This document shows positions 22,900 to 33,564 of a DNA stretch of 64,000 nt, piece after piece. The DNA comes from Dastarcus helophoroides. Lineage: Eukaryota > Arthropoda > Insecta > Coleoptera > Bothrideridae. Position 1 is the stretch's first letter; the number at the start of each line of letters is the position of its first letter. The notes under the pieces were generated by a model. It was not told the DNA's origin, did not search any database, and worked only from the letters and a program-made list of their open reading frames with translations. Position numbers and translations under genes: made by a program. Where the stretch lies: positions 22,964,226-23,028,225 of the forward strand of contig CM053334.1 in assembly GCA_028583605.1 (NCBI GenBank). Direction: 5' to 3'.

Positions 22900-24610
22900 G
22901 GGAAAAAGTTAAAATTTTTAATCAAGAAGTCAACATTTAAAAAAAATATAACCATTTGAAAACAAAAATTGAATTAAAAAAAGGAAAAATTTTTACACCA
23001 AAAAGAAATTTGGCTAAAACCTCCTGATAAAATTTAAATTTGGAACTTGCAAAAAATTTGGAATTTAACGAAAAAACAAAATTTTGAATTAGATAGAAAT
23101 TTTTAAAAGTTAAAATTTTGAAAAATGCCCGTATTTTCAAAAAGTTAAAATGTTCAAAAATATCAATAAATATCAAACAAAATTGAAAGAGGCCAAATTT
23201 TAAAGTGAATATTTTGGATGAAATCGAAATTTTGAAAAGAATATGACTTCCAAATTGTCATAACTTTGAAAAAGTAAAAATGTTTAAGGAAGTTGAAAAT
23301 ATCAAAAAAATTAAATTTTACGGAATAATTTGATAATAAAGGGGAACTTTCAAAAGGAGGAATTTAAATCAATTTTAAAAGAAAACGTCGAAATTTCCAA
23401 AAAAGCAAAATATCGAATTTCCAGCTAAAAATAAAAATTTCGAGAAAAAGTTAAACTTCTAGAAAGTATCCTTTCAAAAGCCGAAGTTTACGAACGTTGT
23501 TTAACAAAGAATAATCAAAATAACAATTTTGAAATAAAATGTTCAATCAAAATATCCAAATTTAAAAAAAGTATAACCATTTGAAAAAAAAAATCGAATT
23601 TAAAGAAAGAAAAATTTTCACACTAAAATGAAATTTGGATACAATCCTGACAAAATTTAACTTTTACAGTTGCAAAAAATTCGAAATTTAGCACAAAAAT
23701 CAAAATTTTAAATTAGGCTAAAATTTGGAAAGTTAAAATTTTGAAAAAAGCCCGTATTTTCAAAAAGTCGAAAGGTTCGAAAATATCAGAAATTTTAAAC
23801 AAAATTGAAAGAGGTCAAGTTTTGATATTTTTGATAAAATTGATATTTTGAAAAGAATATGAATGCAAAATTGTCATAACTTCGAAATAGTAAGAATGAA
23901 AAAGCCAATAAACTGAATAAAAAAATATGAATACTTCGCAAATAAATTACAGAGAATATGTTTAAGAAAGCTGAAATTATCAAAAAAATTAAATTTTACG
24001 AGAAAATTTGGTAATAAAGGGAAACTCTGAAATAGGCAAATTTAAACTAATTTGAAGAGAAAACGTCTAAATTTTCAAAAAAGCAAAATATCGAATTTTC
24101 AGATAAAAATAAAAATTTCAAAAAAAAGTTAAACTTTAAGAAAGTTTCCGTTTAAAAGTCGAAAATTGCGGACGTTGTTTAACAAAGAATAATCAAAATT
24201 AAAATTTTGAAATAAAATTTTCAGTCAAAAAGTTCAAATTTAAAAAATAAAACCATTTGAAAAAAAACGAATTTAAAAAAAAAAAGAAAATATTTCACAC
24301 AAAAATAAAATTTGGCTAAAATTCAGACAAAATTAAAATTTTGAACTTGCAAAAACTTCGGAATTTAGCGAAAAAAATCAAAATTTTGAATTAGGAAAAA
24401 ATTTTGAAAACTTAAAATTTTGAAAAATGCCCATATTTTTAAAAAGTTGAAATGTTCCAAGATATCAGAAGTATCCAACAAAATTGAGAGAGGCCAAATT
24501 TTGAAAAAAGTGAATATTTTTGATAAAATCCAAATTTTGAAAAAGATATGAATGCCAAATTGTCGTAACTTCGAAAAAGTAAACATTTTCAATAAAGTCT
24601 AAATACCAAA
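22900..24610. repeat. Diverged tandem repeat of about 620-680 bp, three copies
   Basis: ataaccatttgaaaa occurs at 22948 and 23571, with aaaccatttgaaaaa at about 24251. Each copy continues with attttcacac-like words, gcaaaaa(a/c)ttcg, aaaatgcccgtattttcaa and aatgccaaattgtc(a/g)taac. Confidence 0.75.
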
Positions 24611-24914
24611 AAAAAAAATGAAATTCTACGAAAAAGTCAACTCTTTGAAGAATTTACAATTCTGAAAGTCTAAAATTTCAAAGAAATTCGAAATTTTCAA
24701 AATGGTTTCTAAGAAAATCGTAATGTTAAAAAAACATTTTTCAGAATTCTGCGAAGAAATTTTAATTCTTCATGGTGGACCCTTATTGGTGCGAATCATT
24801 ATGTTTATTAATAAAAATATAAATATTTTCAAACTGGGTCGCAGAAATGTTAAATAAAATTAACAAACAAGAAGAAATTTTAAATTTGGAAAAATTTAAA
24901 TTTTCAAAAATTGA

Positions 24915-26135
24915 CAAAATTTGGAAAAAACAGAAATTCCAAAACGGCCAGAATCTTCGAAATGGATCTAAAATTCGGAAAAAAGTCAAAACTGTAAGGG
25001 AGTGAACGACAAAAAATTTAAATGTTGAAATTTGGAAAAAATCAAAATTGAGAAAAAGTCGTTCTTGTTAAAGAGGTTTATTTTTGGTGGAACGAAGAGG
25101 TTAACATTTTAGAAAAATGACAAAATTTGGCAAAAACAGAAATTCCAAAACGGCCAGAATCTTTAAAATGGATCTAAAATTCGGAAAAAAGTCAAAACTG
25201 TAAGGGAGTAAACGACAAAAAATTTAAATATTGAAATTTAGAAAAAATCAAAATTGGGAAAAAGTCGTTCTTGTTAAAGAGGTTCATTTTTGGTGGAACG
25301 AAGAGGTTGAAATTTTCGAAAAATGACAAAATTTGGCAAAAACAGAAATTCCAAGACGGCCAGAATCTTCGAAATGGATCTAAAATTCGGAAAAAAGTCA
25401 AAACTGTAAGGGAGTGAACGACAAAAAATTTAAATGCTGAAATTTAGAAAAAATCAAAATTGGGAAAAAGTCGTTCTTGTTAAAGAGGTTCATTTTTGGT
25501 GGAACGAAGAGGTTGAAATTTTCGAAAAATGACAAAATTTGGCAAAAACAGAAATTCCAAGACGGCCAGAATCTTCGAAATGGATCTAAAATTCGGAAAA
25601 AAGTCAAAACTGTAAGGGAGTGAACGACAAAAAATTTAAATGCTGAAATTTAGAAAAAATCAAAATTGAGAAAAAGTCGTTCTTGTTAAAGAGGTTTATT
25701 TTTGGTGGAACGAAGAGGTTAACATTTTAGAAAAATGACAAAATTTGGCAAAAACAGAAATTCCAAAACGGCCAGAATCTTTAAAATGGATCTAAAATTC
25801 GGAAAAAAGTCAAAACTATAAGGGAGTAAACGACAAAAAATTTAAATGTTGAAATTTAGAAAAAATCAAAATTTGGAAAAAGTCGTTCTTGTTAAAGAGG
25901 TTCATTTTTGGTGAAACGAAGAGGTTGAAATTTTCGAAAAATGACAAAATTTGGCAAAAACAGTAATTCCAAAACGGCCAGAATCTTCGAAATGGATCTA
26001 AAACTCGGAAAAAAGTCAAAACTGTAAAGGAGTGAACGACAAAAAATTTAAATGTTGAAATTTAGAAAAAATCACAATTGGGAAAAAGTCGATCTTGTTA
26101 AACAGGTTGATTTTTGGCGGAACGAAGAGGTTGAA
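24915..26135. repeat. 206-bp tandem array, about six units
   Basis: ggatctaaaattcggaaaaa recurs every 206 bp (about 24963, 25169, 25375, 25581, 25787, 25993). Units also share acggccagaatctt, ggagtgaacgacaaaaaat and tttttggtggaacgaagagg. Neighbouring units are nearly identical, so the array is recent. The ggtggaacgaa word matches the tail of the PHR retroposon. Confidence 0.95.
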
Positions 26136-26510
26136 ATTTTCAAAAAATTCGAAGTCTTCAGAACAAACTCGTACTCCTTAAAATTGGGAATTACAAGTAA
26201 AAGTAGAAATTTTGAAAAAGATTCTGAATGTCAAAAGAATCCACATTTTTAAAAAGCTCGAAAAAATCATTATTTTCAAAAAATTTCAAGTAAAGTCGAA
26301 TCCTAAGTTGGAAGTTTCATTAAAATTGGAATTGGATTAGTGAAAATATTGTATCAAATTGAAACATTCTTAGAAGGTAAAGAGTTTTAAAAATATCGAC
26401 GTTTTAAGAAAAGATGATTTTTAAATAAAAAAAATGGAAATTTTGACAAAATTCGACAATTATGATTTAAAGTGGAAATTTTCAAAGAGAGTGAACTTTT
26501 TTATACCCCT

Positions 26511-26720
26511 TTCGTCGTAGTAGCAAGGTATTCATTAAAAATTTACAGGGATTTAGATTTTCATTTAATTATAAATCTGTGGTTACAGGGGTAAAAGTGC
26601 TTAAGCAATAATGTTTATATACAGGGTGTCCACCTAGTGCGGAATAGTAAGATATCTCAGTAAGTAATTGAAGTTAAGAAATTTTTTTTAAAAACGAATC
26701 CTTCTCTTCTGCAAAGCTCT
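26511..26720. other. Flank of the LINE insertion
   Basis: Moderately complex sequence with tatacagggtgtccacc at about 26618, resembling ends of insect interspersed repeats. It reads across the LINE into cggggtgtttatttttccct at 30.61 kb. Confidence 0.5.
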
Positions 26721-26732
26721 ACAAAGCTAAAC
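26721..26732. repeat. Left target-site duplication of the LINE
   Basis: acaaagctaaac, identical to 30583-30594 directly after the poly-A tail. Confidence 0.95.
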
Positions 26733-27614
26733 TCCAGAAAAATTGGATTCACAAAGGCGAAGTGCGTCTTTGAGGGAATCCGAATACAGCCGACATCAGA
26801 GGACGATTTCAGAGCGCTAACAAGGCTCCTGGAGAATGAAAAGGTGCCTTATCACACCTTCTCTCTCCCAGGGGACAGAAGCGTCAAGGCATTAGGCATT
26901 AGAAATGTCCCAAAGGACATCCCGGAGGAGGATTTTAAAACTGCCCTTGAAGAGGAGGACTTCAAGGTTGTCAACGTGCGAAGAATGAAAAATTCTCGCA
27001 CAAAGAAGACTCACAGTCTAATGTTCGTGGAGCTGCAACACGGACAAGAAGGTATCTTCCAGACAACAAGGTTAATAGGGCTGGATATCCAGGTGGAGAT
27101 CCCAAGGTCCAATAACCTGGCGAAGCAATGCCACAGGTATCAGCGTTTCCACCACGGACAGACGAACTGTCACGCCGAGGCAGTTTGCGTGAAGTGTGCT
27201 GGGAAACACTTTACGAAAGACTGCAAGCGGCCGAGGGACAAACCGGCCAAGTGCACCAACTGCAAAGGAGACCATGTAGCGAGCTACAGAGGATGCCCTG
27301 CCTTTCCAGCGCCAAGGAAGCAAAAGGCCACTCAGGAGAAGATTCCAACTTCAAAAGCCAAACCGACAGTAAAGGCAACAGTCAATCCTCCAAAGGCTGT
27401 GCCGAAACCGGTCGGAACCTCCAACCCAAAGGTAAGTGGAAACACTTATGCCTCAGTTGCAGGTGGCGCGAAGAAGATCCTCAAAAATACTTCGGAAACA
27501 ACAAATCAAGTCGTATTGGACTTGATTAGGGCCGTCTCTAAAGCCGGGAACAACCAAGAGGCCATCGTAAGCATCATGATGATGCTTCCCAAGATAATCT
27601 CTCTGAAACAGTAA
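26733..27614 (+). pseudogene. LINE ORF1 (gag-like, zinc knuckle), 5'-truncated
   Basis: An open frame runs from the element's truncated 5' end to TAA at 27612-27614, about 293 codons, so the original N-terminus is missing. The first methionine-independent start (GTG at 26844) is not meaningful. From about residue 133 there are three CCHC-type knuckles, beginning CHRYQRFHHGQTNC, CVKCAGKHFTKDC and CTNCKGDHVASYRGC. The first has Tyr in place of the second Cys. A basic, Pro/Lys/Thr-rich tail follows. In Jockey-type elements this protein binds the element RNA and forms the ribonucleoprotein for integration. The frame downstream of the truncation is intact. The stop codon overlaps the ORF2 start as TAATG. 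Confidence 0.92.
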
Positions 27615-30337
27615 TGGAGAGAAGCCAGGAAAGGAGAGTTAACGAAGGAAACCCTGCTCGTCACCAGCATCTCAAGGCAGTTTTCTGGAACTGCAACGGA
27701 CTCCAAGGCAACAGGAACGAACTCGAAGTTTTCGCAAAGGAAAACGACCTGGACGTACTGATGCTGAGCGAAACCAGGATGACGTTCAGATCTAAGGATG
27801 CCAAAATCCGAGGATATGTTCTTCACCGCAGAGACAGACCAACTGGCCCAGGAGGAGGTACAGCTATCTATGTAAGTAGAAAGCTAACACATTTTGCTGC
27901 AGGCACCCCGGAGTTGGAAAAGCTGGAAGGAATTGGAGTAACAATTCAAATGGCGAAGGGACCTCTGACGCTGGTGTCTTGTTACTCCATAACCAACGCC
28001 CTCACAGAGACAGATTGGGCACGCATCTTCGAAATAAACAATAACAATGTTATTGTGGCCGGAGACCTTAATGCCAAAAACGTCGAGTGGGGCAGCAGAG
28101 TCAACAACAAAAACGGGAGGACACTTCAAAGGTTTACAGCACAGAACGGAATCGATGTAATGGCTTCAGAAGAACCAACCCATCATCATCACGCCACAGG
28201 AATTCCAGATGTCCTGGACGTTGCACTGATGAAGGATGTTCGATACACTGTTGAGTTAACATCAGTTAGTGAGCTCAGTTCAGACCACAAACTAGTGATG
28301 ATGACCATCGGAGATGATCGTGGACCCAAGCCTCCAGACAACTGCAAGAAAACAAACTGGACGCAGTTCAGGGAGTATCCAGCAGAAAACCTGGAAGAGC
28401 CTGGAGAGATCAATACAAACGATGACATCAACGCAGCGGTGGAAAGACTGGAAATCACCATAACAGATTCAATTCTGGCAGCGACCAAAACTTTCCGGTG
28501 TATAGAAGGAAGGGAACCACTGCCAAATCACTTGGTGGAGCTGATTAGAAGGAAAAATCGTGCCAGGAAGAGAGCAAGACGGACCAATCTACAAGCAGAT
28601 AAGGCGAAAGTCAACAGGCTCATCCACGAGCTCAGGTATGAACTCAGATAGCACAAAACTTCTAAATTTCAGAAACACCTAAGAAGTTGCAACCTCGAAA
28701 CTTCATCAGACCTCTGGCGCACAGCCAAAGCTCTAAGAGGAGTTAGGAAACCTTTCCCTCCGATACACGGACCTCAAGGAATGGCTTACTCAGATCAGGA
28801 AAAGGCCGCAGCTTTTGCTGAGACCTTTGAACGACACTGTCAGGCCACACTTGAAGAAGTGGACTAGACTTTGTAGATGAGGTGAAAGAAGAGGTTCAAA
28901 ATCCTTCAGGAGAAAGTGCCAGAAGAAGACGACGTCATCCAGCCGACTAACGAGGAGGAAATCCAAAGCTTTCTGCGCAAGCTAAATGTCAGAAAGTCTC
29001 CAGGTCCAGATGGCATTCCAAACCAAGCTCTGAAGTCTCTTCCGGACCAAGCTGTCAAAAACTTTGAAGCAATAGTCAATTCCATGTTTAAATTCCGGTA
29101 TTTTCCAACAAGATGGAAAACTGCAAACGTTATCTTCATTACTAAGCCAGGTAAGGATGGGAAATTCTCCCAAAATTACAGGCCAATCAGCCTCTTATCC
29201 AATTTGGGTAAGGTGGCAAAAAGGATTTTAAGAAAACGTCTGCAGAATATCATCAGCGATCGCGACATAATTCCTAAGGAACAATTTGGGTTCCAACCTA
29301 TGCACTCTACCTCAGACCAACTGCTGAGAGTGGTTGAAACAATCACTCAACGCATGAACTGGAACCAGGTAGTGGGAGCTATTTTCTTCGATATCTCCAA
29401 GGCATTTAACACAGTTTGGCACCAAGGATTGGTCTACAAGATGCACCAGTTTGGAATACCTCTAACAATGGTTCAAATGGTAAGCTCGTTCCTGGACCAG
29501 CGCTCTTTGAGAGCAAAGGTGGGACAGGAACTATCAAACCAGTTTAGGTTACAGTATGGAGTGCCTCAAGGTTCTGCCTTGTCACCTCTGCTGTATTCTC
29601 TGTTCACAGCAGACATTCCGAGAACCAATCCAACAACCGACAACACCTTATTGGCAACTTACGCAGATGACACAGCTTTAGTGGCGTACTCTTTAAGCCC
29701 AGAGGTGGTCACCAGACGACTTCAGGAGGCAACAGACAGTCTACTAGATTACTTCGGCCAATGGAGAATCCAAGTCAACGCAGACAAGACCCAAGCAGTC
29801 TTTTTCACTCGAAAAAGACTCCAACCATATGGACATGTAAATGTTCATGGGCAAAACGTCGACTGGAGACTTCAGGCAAAGTATCTAGGTGGCATTTTAG
29901 ACAAAAGACTAACATTCCAGGCACACATCGATTATGCAGTGTCCACAGCTAAAATGCTGAAGGGACTGCTGCAAGCGATGATTGGTAGAAATAGTAACCT
30001 GTCCATTGGACTTAAAGTGTTACTATACAAATCAATCATAAGACCAGCGATGATCTACGCATCTGTAGCTTGGTCACAGGCGACGGATAATCAGATGAAG
30101 AAACTCCAGGGGTTCCAGAACGTCTTTCTAAGACAAGCCATGGACGCTCCATGGTTTGTGAGAAATAATCAGCTCCACAGAGAAGCTGAACTACCTTTGG
30201 TAAGAGAATTTCTTAGGGAAATTAATTCCAGGGCGATGGTGTGAGCGGAATCGCATCCCAACGAACTAGTTCGACAGGCAGTGGATTACGATCCAGACAT
30301 CCCAACCAGGATTAGGAGACCAAGGATGGTCCTCTAG
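27614..30337 (+). pseudogene. LINE ORF2: endonuclease and reverse transcriptase, broken
   Basis: ATG at 27614 overlaps the ORF1 stop (TAATG). Residues 1-240 are an APE-type endonuclease with FWNCNGLQ, LSETR, VAGDLNAKN and SSDHKL. The reverse transcriptase follows with RPISLLSNLGKVAKR, FGFQPMHSTSDQLLR, FFDISKAFNTVWHQGL, YGVPQGSALSPLLY and TYADDTAL, so the catalytic aspartates are present. The C-terminal thumb includes LLYKSIIRPAMIYASVAW. No RNase H domain. Lesions: TAG at 28649-28651, a compensating pair of frameshifts between about 28862 and 28912, and TGA at 30242-30244, after which the frame runs in phase to TAG at 30335-30337. The intact protein would be about 907 residues, normal for Jockey. 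The product nicks target DNA and copies the RNA in place; this copy cannot do so. Confidence 0.95.
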
Positions 30338-30582
30338 GCTGAGACTTTCATCGTAAAAATTTTCTGTTTTGTTTGTTCTTATGTTTCAGGCAAAACAGCT
30401 TACAATAGTGCTCCAGCACTATTGTACTGTTCCGACGGAGGGATTGGGGGCCAAGGGCCCGGCCCGAAGAAGTAGAGGTTTTTAGTCGGTACCCGTAGTT
30501 TGAGCGGAAGTCCGACACTATCTGGGTTATCTTCCTAGATGTGCGTAAAGCATTTTCCCCTACTTTAACAAAAAAAAAAAAA
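30338..30582 (+). other. LINE 3' UTR and poly-A tail
   Basis: About 230 bp of GC-richer sequence (ggccaagggcccggcccg near 30450) ending cattttcccctactttaac and a run of about 13 A directly before the right target duplication. Confidence 0.85.
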
Positions 30583-30594
30583 ACAAAGCTAAAC
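30583..30594. repeat. Right target-site duplication of the LINE
   Basis: acaaagctaaac, matching 26721-26732 exactly. Confidence 0.95.
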
Positions 30595-30721
30595 ATATGA
30601 TTTAGTATACGGGGTGTTTATTTTTCCCTGTACAGGCACCAGCTTTAATTTTTGGGATTACAATCCATATTTGTTATTTGATTTTCTGATTCCCTATAAA
30701 AAATAAAGGGTAGCTGTCAAA

Positions 30722-30922
30722 AATTAAAATACAAATCTTGTCCCCTGAAACCAAGAAATACTACTCTTTGAAGATCTATCTCTCTGAAGATGATAGCTTG
30801 GCTATCAAAACGCGTTAGAGCAACCTCTGTTATGTCTTTTAATCTTTCTTGGTTTCAGGGGGCAAGATTTGTATTCCAATTTTTGAAGATAACCAAGGAC
30901 CAGTCCATTCAACAACAAAAAA
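30722..30922 (+). mobile_element. PHR copy G with 12-bp target duplication
   Basis: Starts aattaaaatacaaatcttgt and ends ggaccagtccattcaacaac plus an A-tail. Flanked by gtagctgtcaaa at 30710-30721 and 30923-30934. It keeps the sense arm (ctgaagatgatagcttggct, then atcaaaacgcgttagagc), in which the core G of GAAAC is changed to A. Confidence 0.95.
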
Positions 30923-30934
30923 GTAGCTGTCAAA

Positions 30935-31060
30935 TCAAAACTTGATCGTACATTAATAACTTATGAAAACTTGAGAATGCATGCATGCTTGACGGTAAAA
31001 TTTCCTTTATTTCATCGACGGAACACTTAAACTGTTTCGTCTTCCCAGAATCGTAAAGTG
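30935..31060. other. Short complex intergenic stretch
   Basis: Contains gacggaacacttaaactg and ctgtttcgtcttccc. Nothing recognised. Confidence 0.4.
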
Positions 31061-31438
31061 TAACATGCAACAGTTGCATAAGTCCATTTTCTCAAAAACT
31101 TGACTCAAGCAATTTTATCCTGAAACCACAGAATTAATTGTGGTGAAATTTTTCATTACTATGAGACACAACTGGTCAAATTTCGACCATTTTCTTTTTT
31201 TTTTATTCAGCTATCGTTCGAAAGGAAACCGCACTGCCGCCCCCAACGGTAACATGCAACAGTTGCATAAGTGCATTTTCCTAAAAACTTGACTCAAGCA
31301 ATTTTATCCTGAAACCACAGAATTAATTGTGGTGGAATTTTTCATTTCACTTTGAGACACAACTGGTCAAATTTTGACCAGTTTCTTTTTTTTTATTCAG
31401 CTATCGTACGAAACGAAACCGCACTACCGTCCCCAACG
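31061..31438. repeat. 189-bp tandem duplication
   Basis: taacatgcaacagttgcata starts at 31061 and 31250. Copies share gaaaccacagaattaattgt, gagacacaactggtcaaatt and attcagctatcgt, with about 5% difference. Each contains the palindromic word tgcaacagttgca. Confidence 0.95.
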
Positions 31439-32548
31439 ATAATTTTAGCTTATACAAAAGAGGTAATTAAACAATATCGACACCTCATACAATTTGATTA
31501 TTATGGAGTTGAAGTAGGAGCCCCAGATTGAATAAAAACTATTATCGTCGCAGCTTGTAGCTTGTACCTTGTGATGATAGCTCCAAATGTTGTTGTTAAA
31601 CGAAGACACCCGGGGGAACCCCAGCAGGTTACTTCCTTGGCGGCGATCATCAGTCAAACTTTCGATGTATCGAAATTCCCAGATTGATTACATAAGTCAT
31701 TGAAATTATTTCGCAGCATGCATCTGTTGCAACTAATGACGAAGGGCTTTACATTTTTTTTAAACCCTCGCCTTTTAAGTTAAAAATTAAAATTTTAATT
31801 ATAATTCGCGACATAGTGGAAACATTGAAGTCGTAGCCTTAAACTCTTAGAAAATATCTTCTCTCTGTAACAAGTGCATCTAACTTTTAAATAGAATATA
31901 AAATTTATTATCCCCGGATACCCCTTTTTAATTTAGAACCCCCCATTCTATAAGTATCACCCTTTATCTACCTAAAAAACCACTTTATTTGTGATTTATA
32001 CATTTTTTCGTCGTAACTTTTCTTGTTATCAGGAGTCCAACCCTTTGTTTAACTTTGAAATTACTGCCATAACTCAATTTGTATTCGATCTTATATTTTT
32101 TAATTACTCAGTTCAACACTTTTTGACTTCTTTAAAAGGGTTGAATTTCTGATAATTTGATTTGTAAGTGCGAGGGTGCTCTCTCGAAGGGTCGTGCTTA
32201 ATTGAAAGGAATGTATCCTGAATTTTTATTAAGAAGGAAAACGTTCCGTTCGAATGCCGCCCACACCACAAGAATCTGATAAAGGAATAACGGATTATTA
32301 AGAAGAATACTATTTAAATTTGGCGCTGTACATGTTTTCAGTTTTGGACGAATTGTTCAGAGATTTAGTGTATGTATTTGAGCACGTGTTAGTCATTTTA
32401 AATGCTTTTTAATTGAGGCATTTTGTGCTGCTAAAATGGCGTTGCCAATTCCGTGAATGCTGCTGTCGATTGTTTAAAAAGTGTCTCTTTAAAAATAGAG
32501 AATTAATTCATGTTGCATAAGTTTAAGTGATCGTCTGTGTAATTCTCT
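31439..32548. other. Complex intergenic sequence, no gene recognised
   Basis: Mixed composition, including a GC-richer patch near 31610 (cacccgggggaaccccagc) and 32.17-32.28 kb. No open frame has a recognisable product. Confidence 0.45.
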
Positions 32549-32549
32549 C

Positions 32550-32693
32550 AGTCTCTCTCTGAAGGTGATAGCTTGGCTGTCGAAACTCGTTAGAGCAACC
32601 TTTGTTGTGCTTTTTAATCTTCCTTGTTTTCAGGAGACAAGTTTTATCTTTCAATTTTTGAAGATAACCAAGGACCAATCCGTTCCGCCAAAA
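32550..32693 (+). mobile_element. PHR copy H, 5'-truncated
   Basis: Begins inside the sense arm (tctctctctgaaggtgatag) and runs to aaggaccaatccgttccgcc followed by only a few A. The left arm is absent. The CTGAAGA core reads CTGAAGG. No clear target duplication (taattct versus taatct). Confidence 0.85.
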
Positions 32694-33325
32694 TTTAATC
32701 TAAAATAAGTTAAGATTGTGGAAGAAAGTCGAAATTATTAAAAAATATCAAAATTTCTAAATTTTCTTCACCGTTTGGCTTCTCCATTTCAAAGCGAAAT
32801 TTTAAGTAACATACTCACATTCAATGTTGACGTTGTAAAAATAATGTTCAGCTTCTTGTTTCATTTTAAACGTCATCATGAGGCGACCTGTACATGCTAC
32901 AATTTTTCGACGTCGTTTATCATTCCGATTATTTATGGGGCAACATTTAGACGGCGTTTTCCATCGAGGAACATTCGCTGTTGATAAGCAGAGAGTGAAA
33001 TAGTTGTAAGATGGCCGGTTTGTTATATATCAGCGTAATTTGCAGTGACAGAATTAACAATTTGTTAAGTCAAATGTAGCATGTTTCTGTCTTTGCGCGA
33101 CCCTGTCATAAGGAGGTTCGCAGATATGCGGAAATGTATGTAATTCAATTTAGGCGACAAGGGCATTTTCTATGCATTTACTAGGCAAACCCTTCAACGT
33201 TCAATTAGTTACACATTTCCGAATTTTAGCCAGTGAATACCCATTAGGGGATAGTGTTTGCCTTTAATAGAACATGAATCTTTAACGTGAATACAAAACC
33301 TATAAAATTATACCATTTATGGTCG
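32694..33325. other. Complex intergenic sequence, no gene recognised
   Basis: Includes a CG-containing stretch around 32.88-32.99 kb (gacgtcgtttatcattccg, agacggcgttttccatcg). A 69-codon open frame at 32775-32984 plus has no recognisable domain. Confidence 0.4.
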
Positions 33326-33340
33326 AATAATTTAAGAAAT

Positions 33341-33549
33341 TGAAATAAAAATCTTGTCCCCTGAAACCAAAAAAGATTAAAAAACACAACAAAGGTTGCT
33401 CTAACGTGTTTAGATAGCCAAGCCATCATCTTCAGAGAGATACTGATACTTTGTTGTGTTTTTTTAATTTTTCTTGGTTTCAGGAGGCAAGATTTGCATT
33501 TCAAGTTCTGAGGAAAACCAAGGACCAATCCGTTCTAGCAAAAAAAAAT
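33341..33549 (+). mobile_element. PHR copy I with 15-bp target duplication
   Basis: Starts tgaaataaaaatcttgtccc and ends ggaccaatccgttctagc plus about nine A. Flanked by aataatttaagaaat (33326-33340) and aataatctaagaaat (33550-33564), one mismatch. The left arm is intact (antisense motif cagagagat to gctctaacgtg); the right arm has lost its inner part. Confidence 0.95.
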
Positions 33550-33564
33550 AATAATCTAAGAAAT

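Larger units (their letters stand above)
22021..26510. other. A-rich cryptic simple block, no gene
   Basis: Polarity flips near 22.02 kb from T-rich to A-rich. It holds a lone arm of the foldback family (22552-22640), a three-copy diverged repeat and the 206-bp array described separately. It ends near ttatacccctttcgtcgtag at 26.51 kb. Confidence 0.75.
26733..30582 (+). mobile_element. Jockey-type non-LTR retrotransposon, 5'-truncated
   Basis: A 3,850-bp insertion with a gag-like ORF1, an endonuclease plus reverse transcriptase ORF2, a short 3' UTR and a tail of about 13 A, bounded by a 12-bp target duplication. The 5' end lies inside ORF1, so the copy lacks its promoter, the usual result of incomplete target-primed reverse transcription. 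GC content and codon use contrast strongly with the AT-rich flanks, as expected for a recent arrival. The gene order, zinc knuckles and absence of an RNase H domain fit the Jockey clade; clade placement is by motif only. Confidence 0.95.

Noticed and set aside
27072..29173. Antisense open frames across the Jockey-type element
   Set aside because: They are shadows of the GC-richer ORF1 and ORF2 coding sequence.
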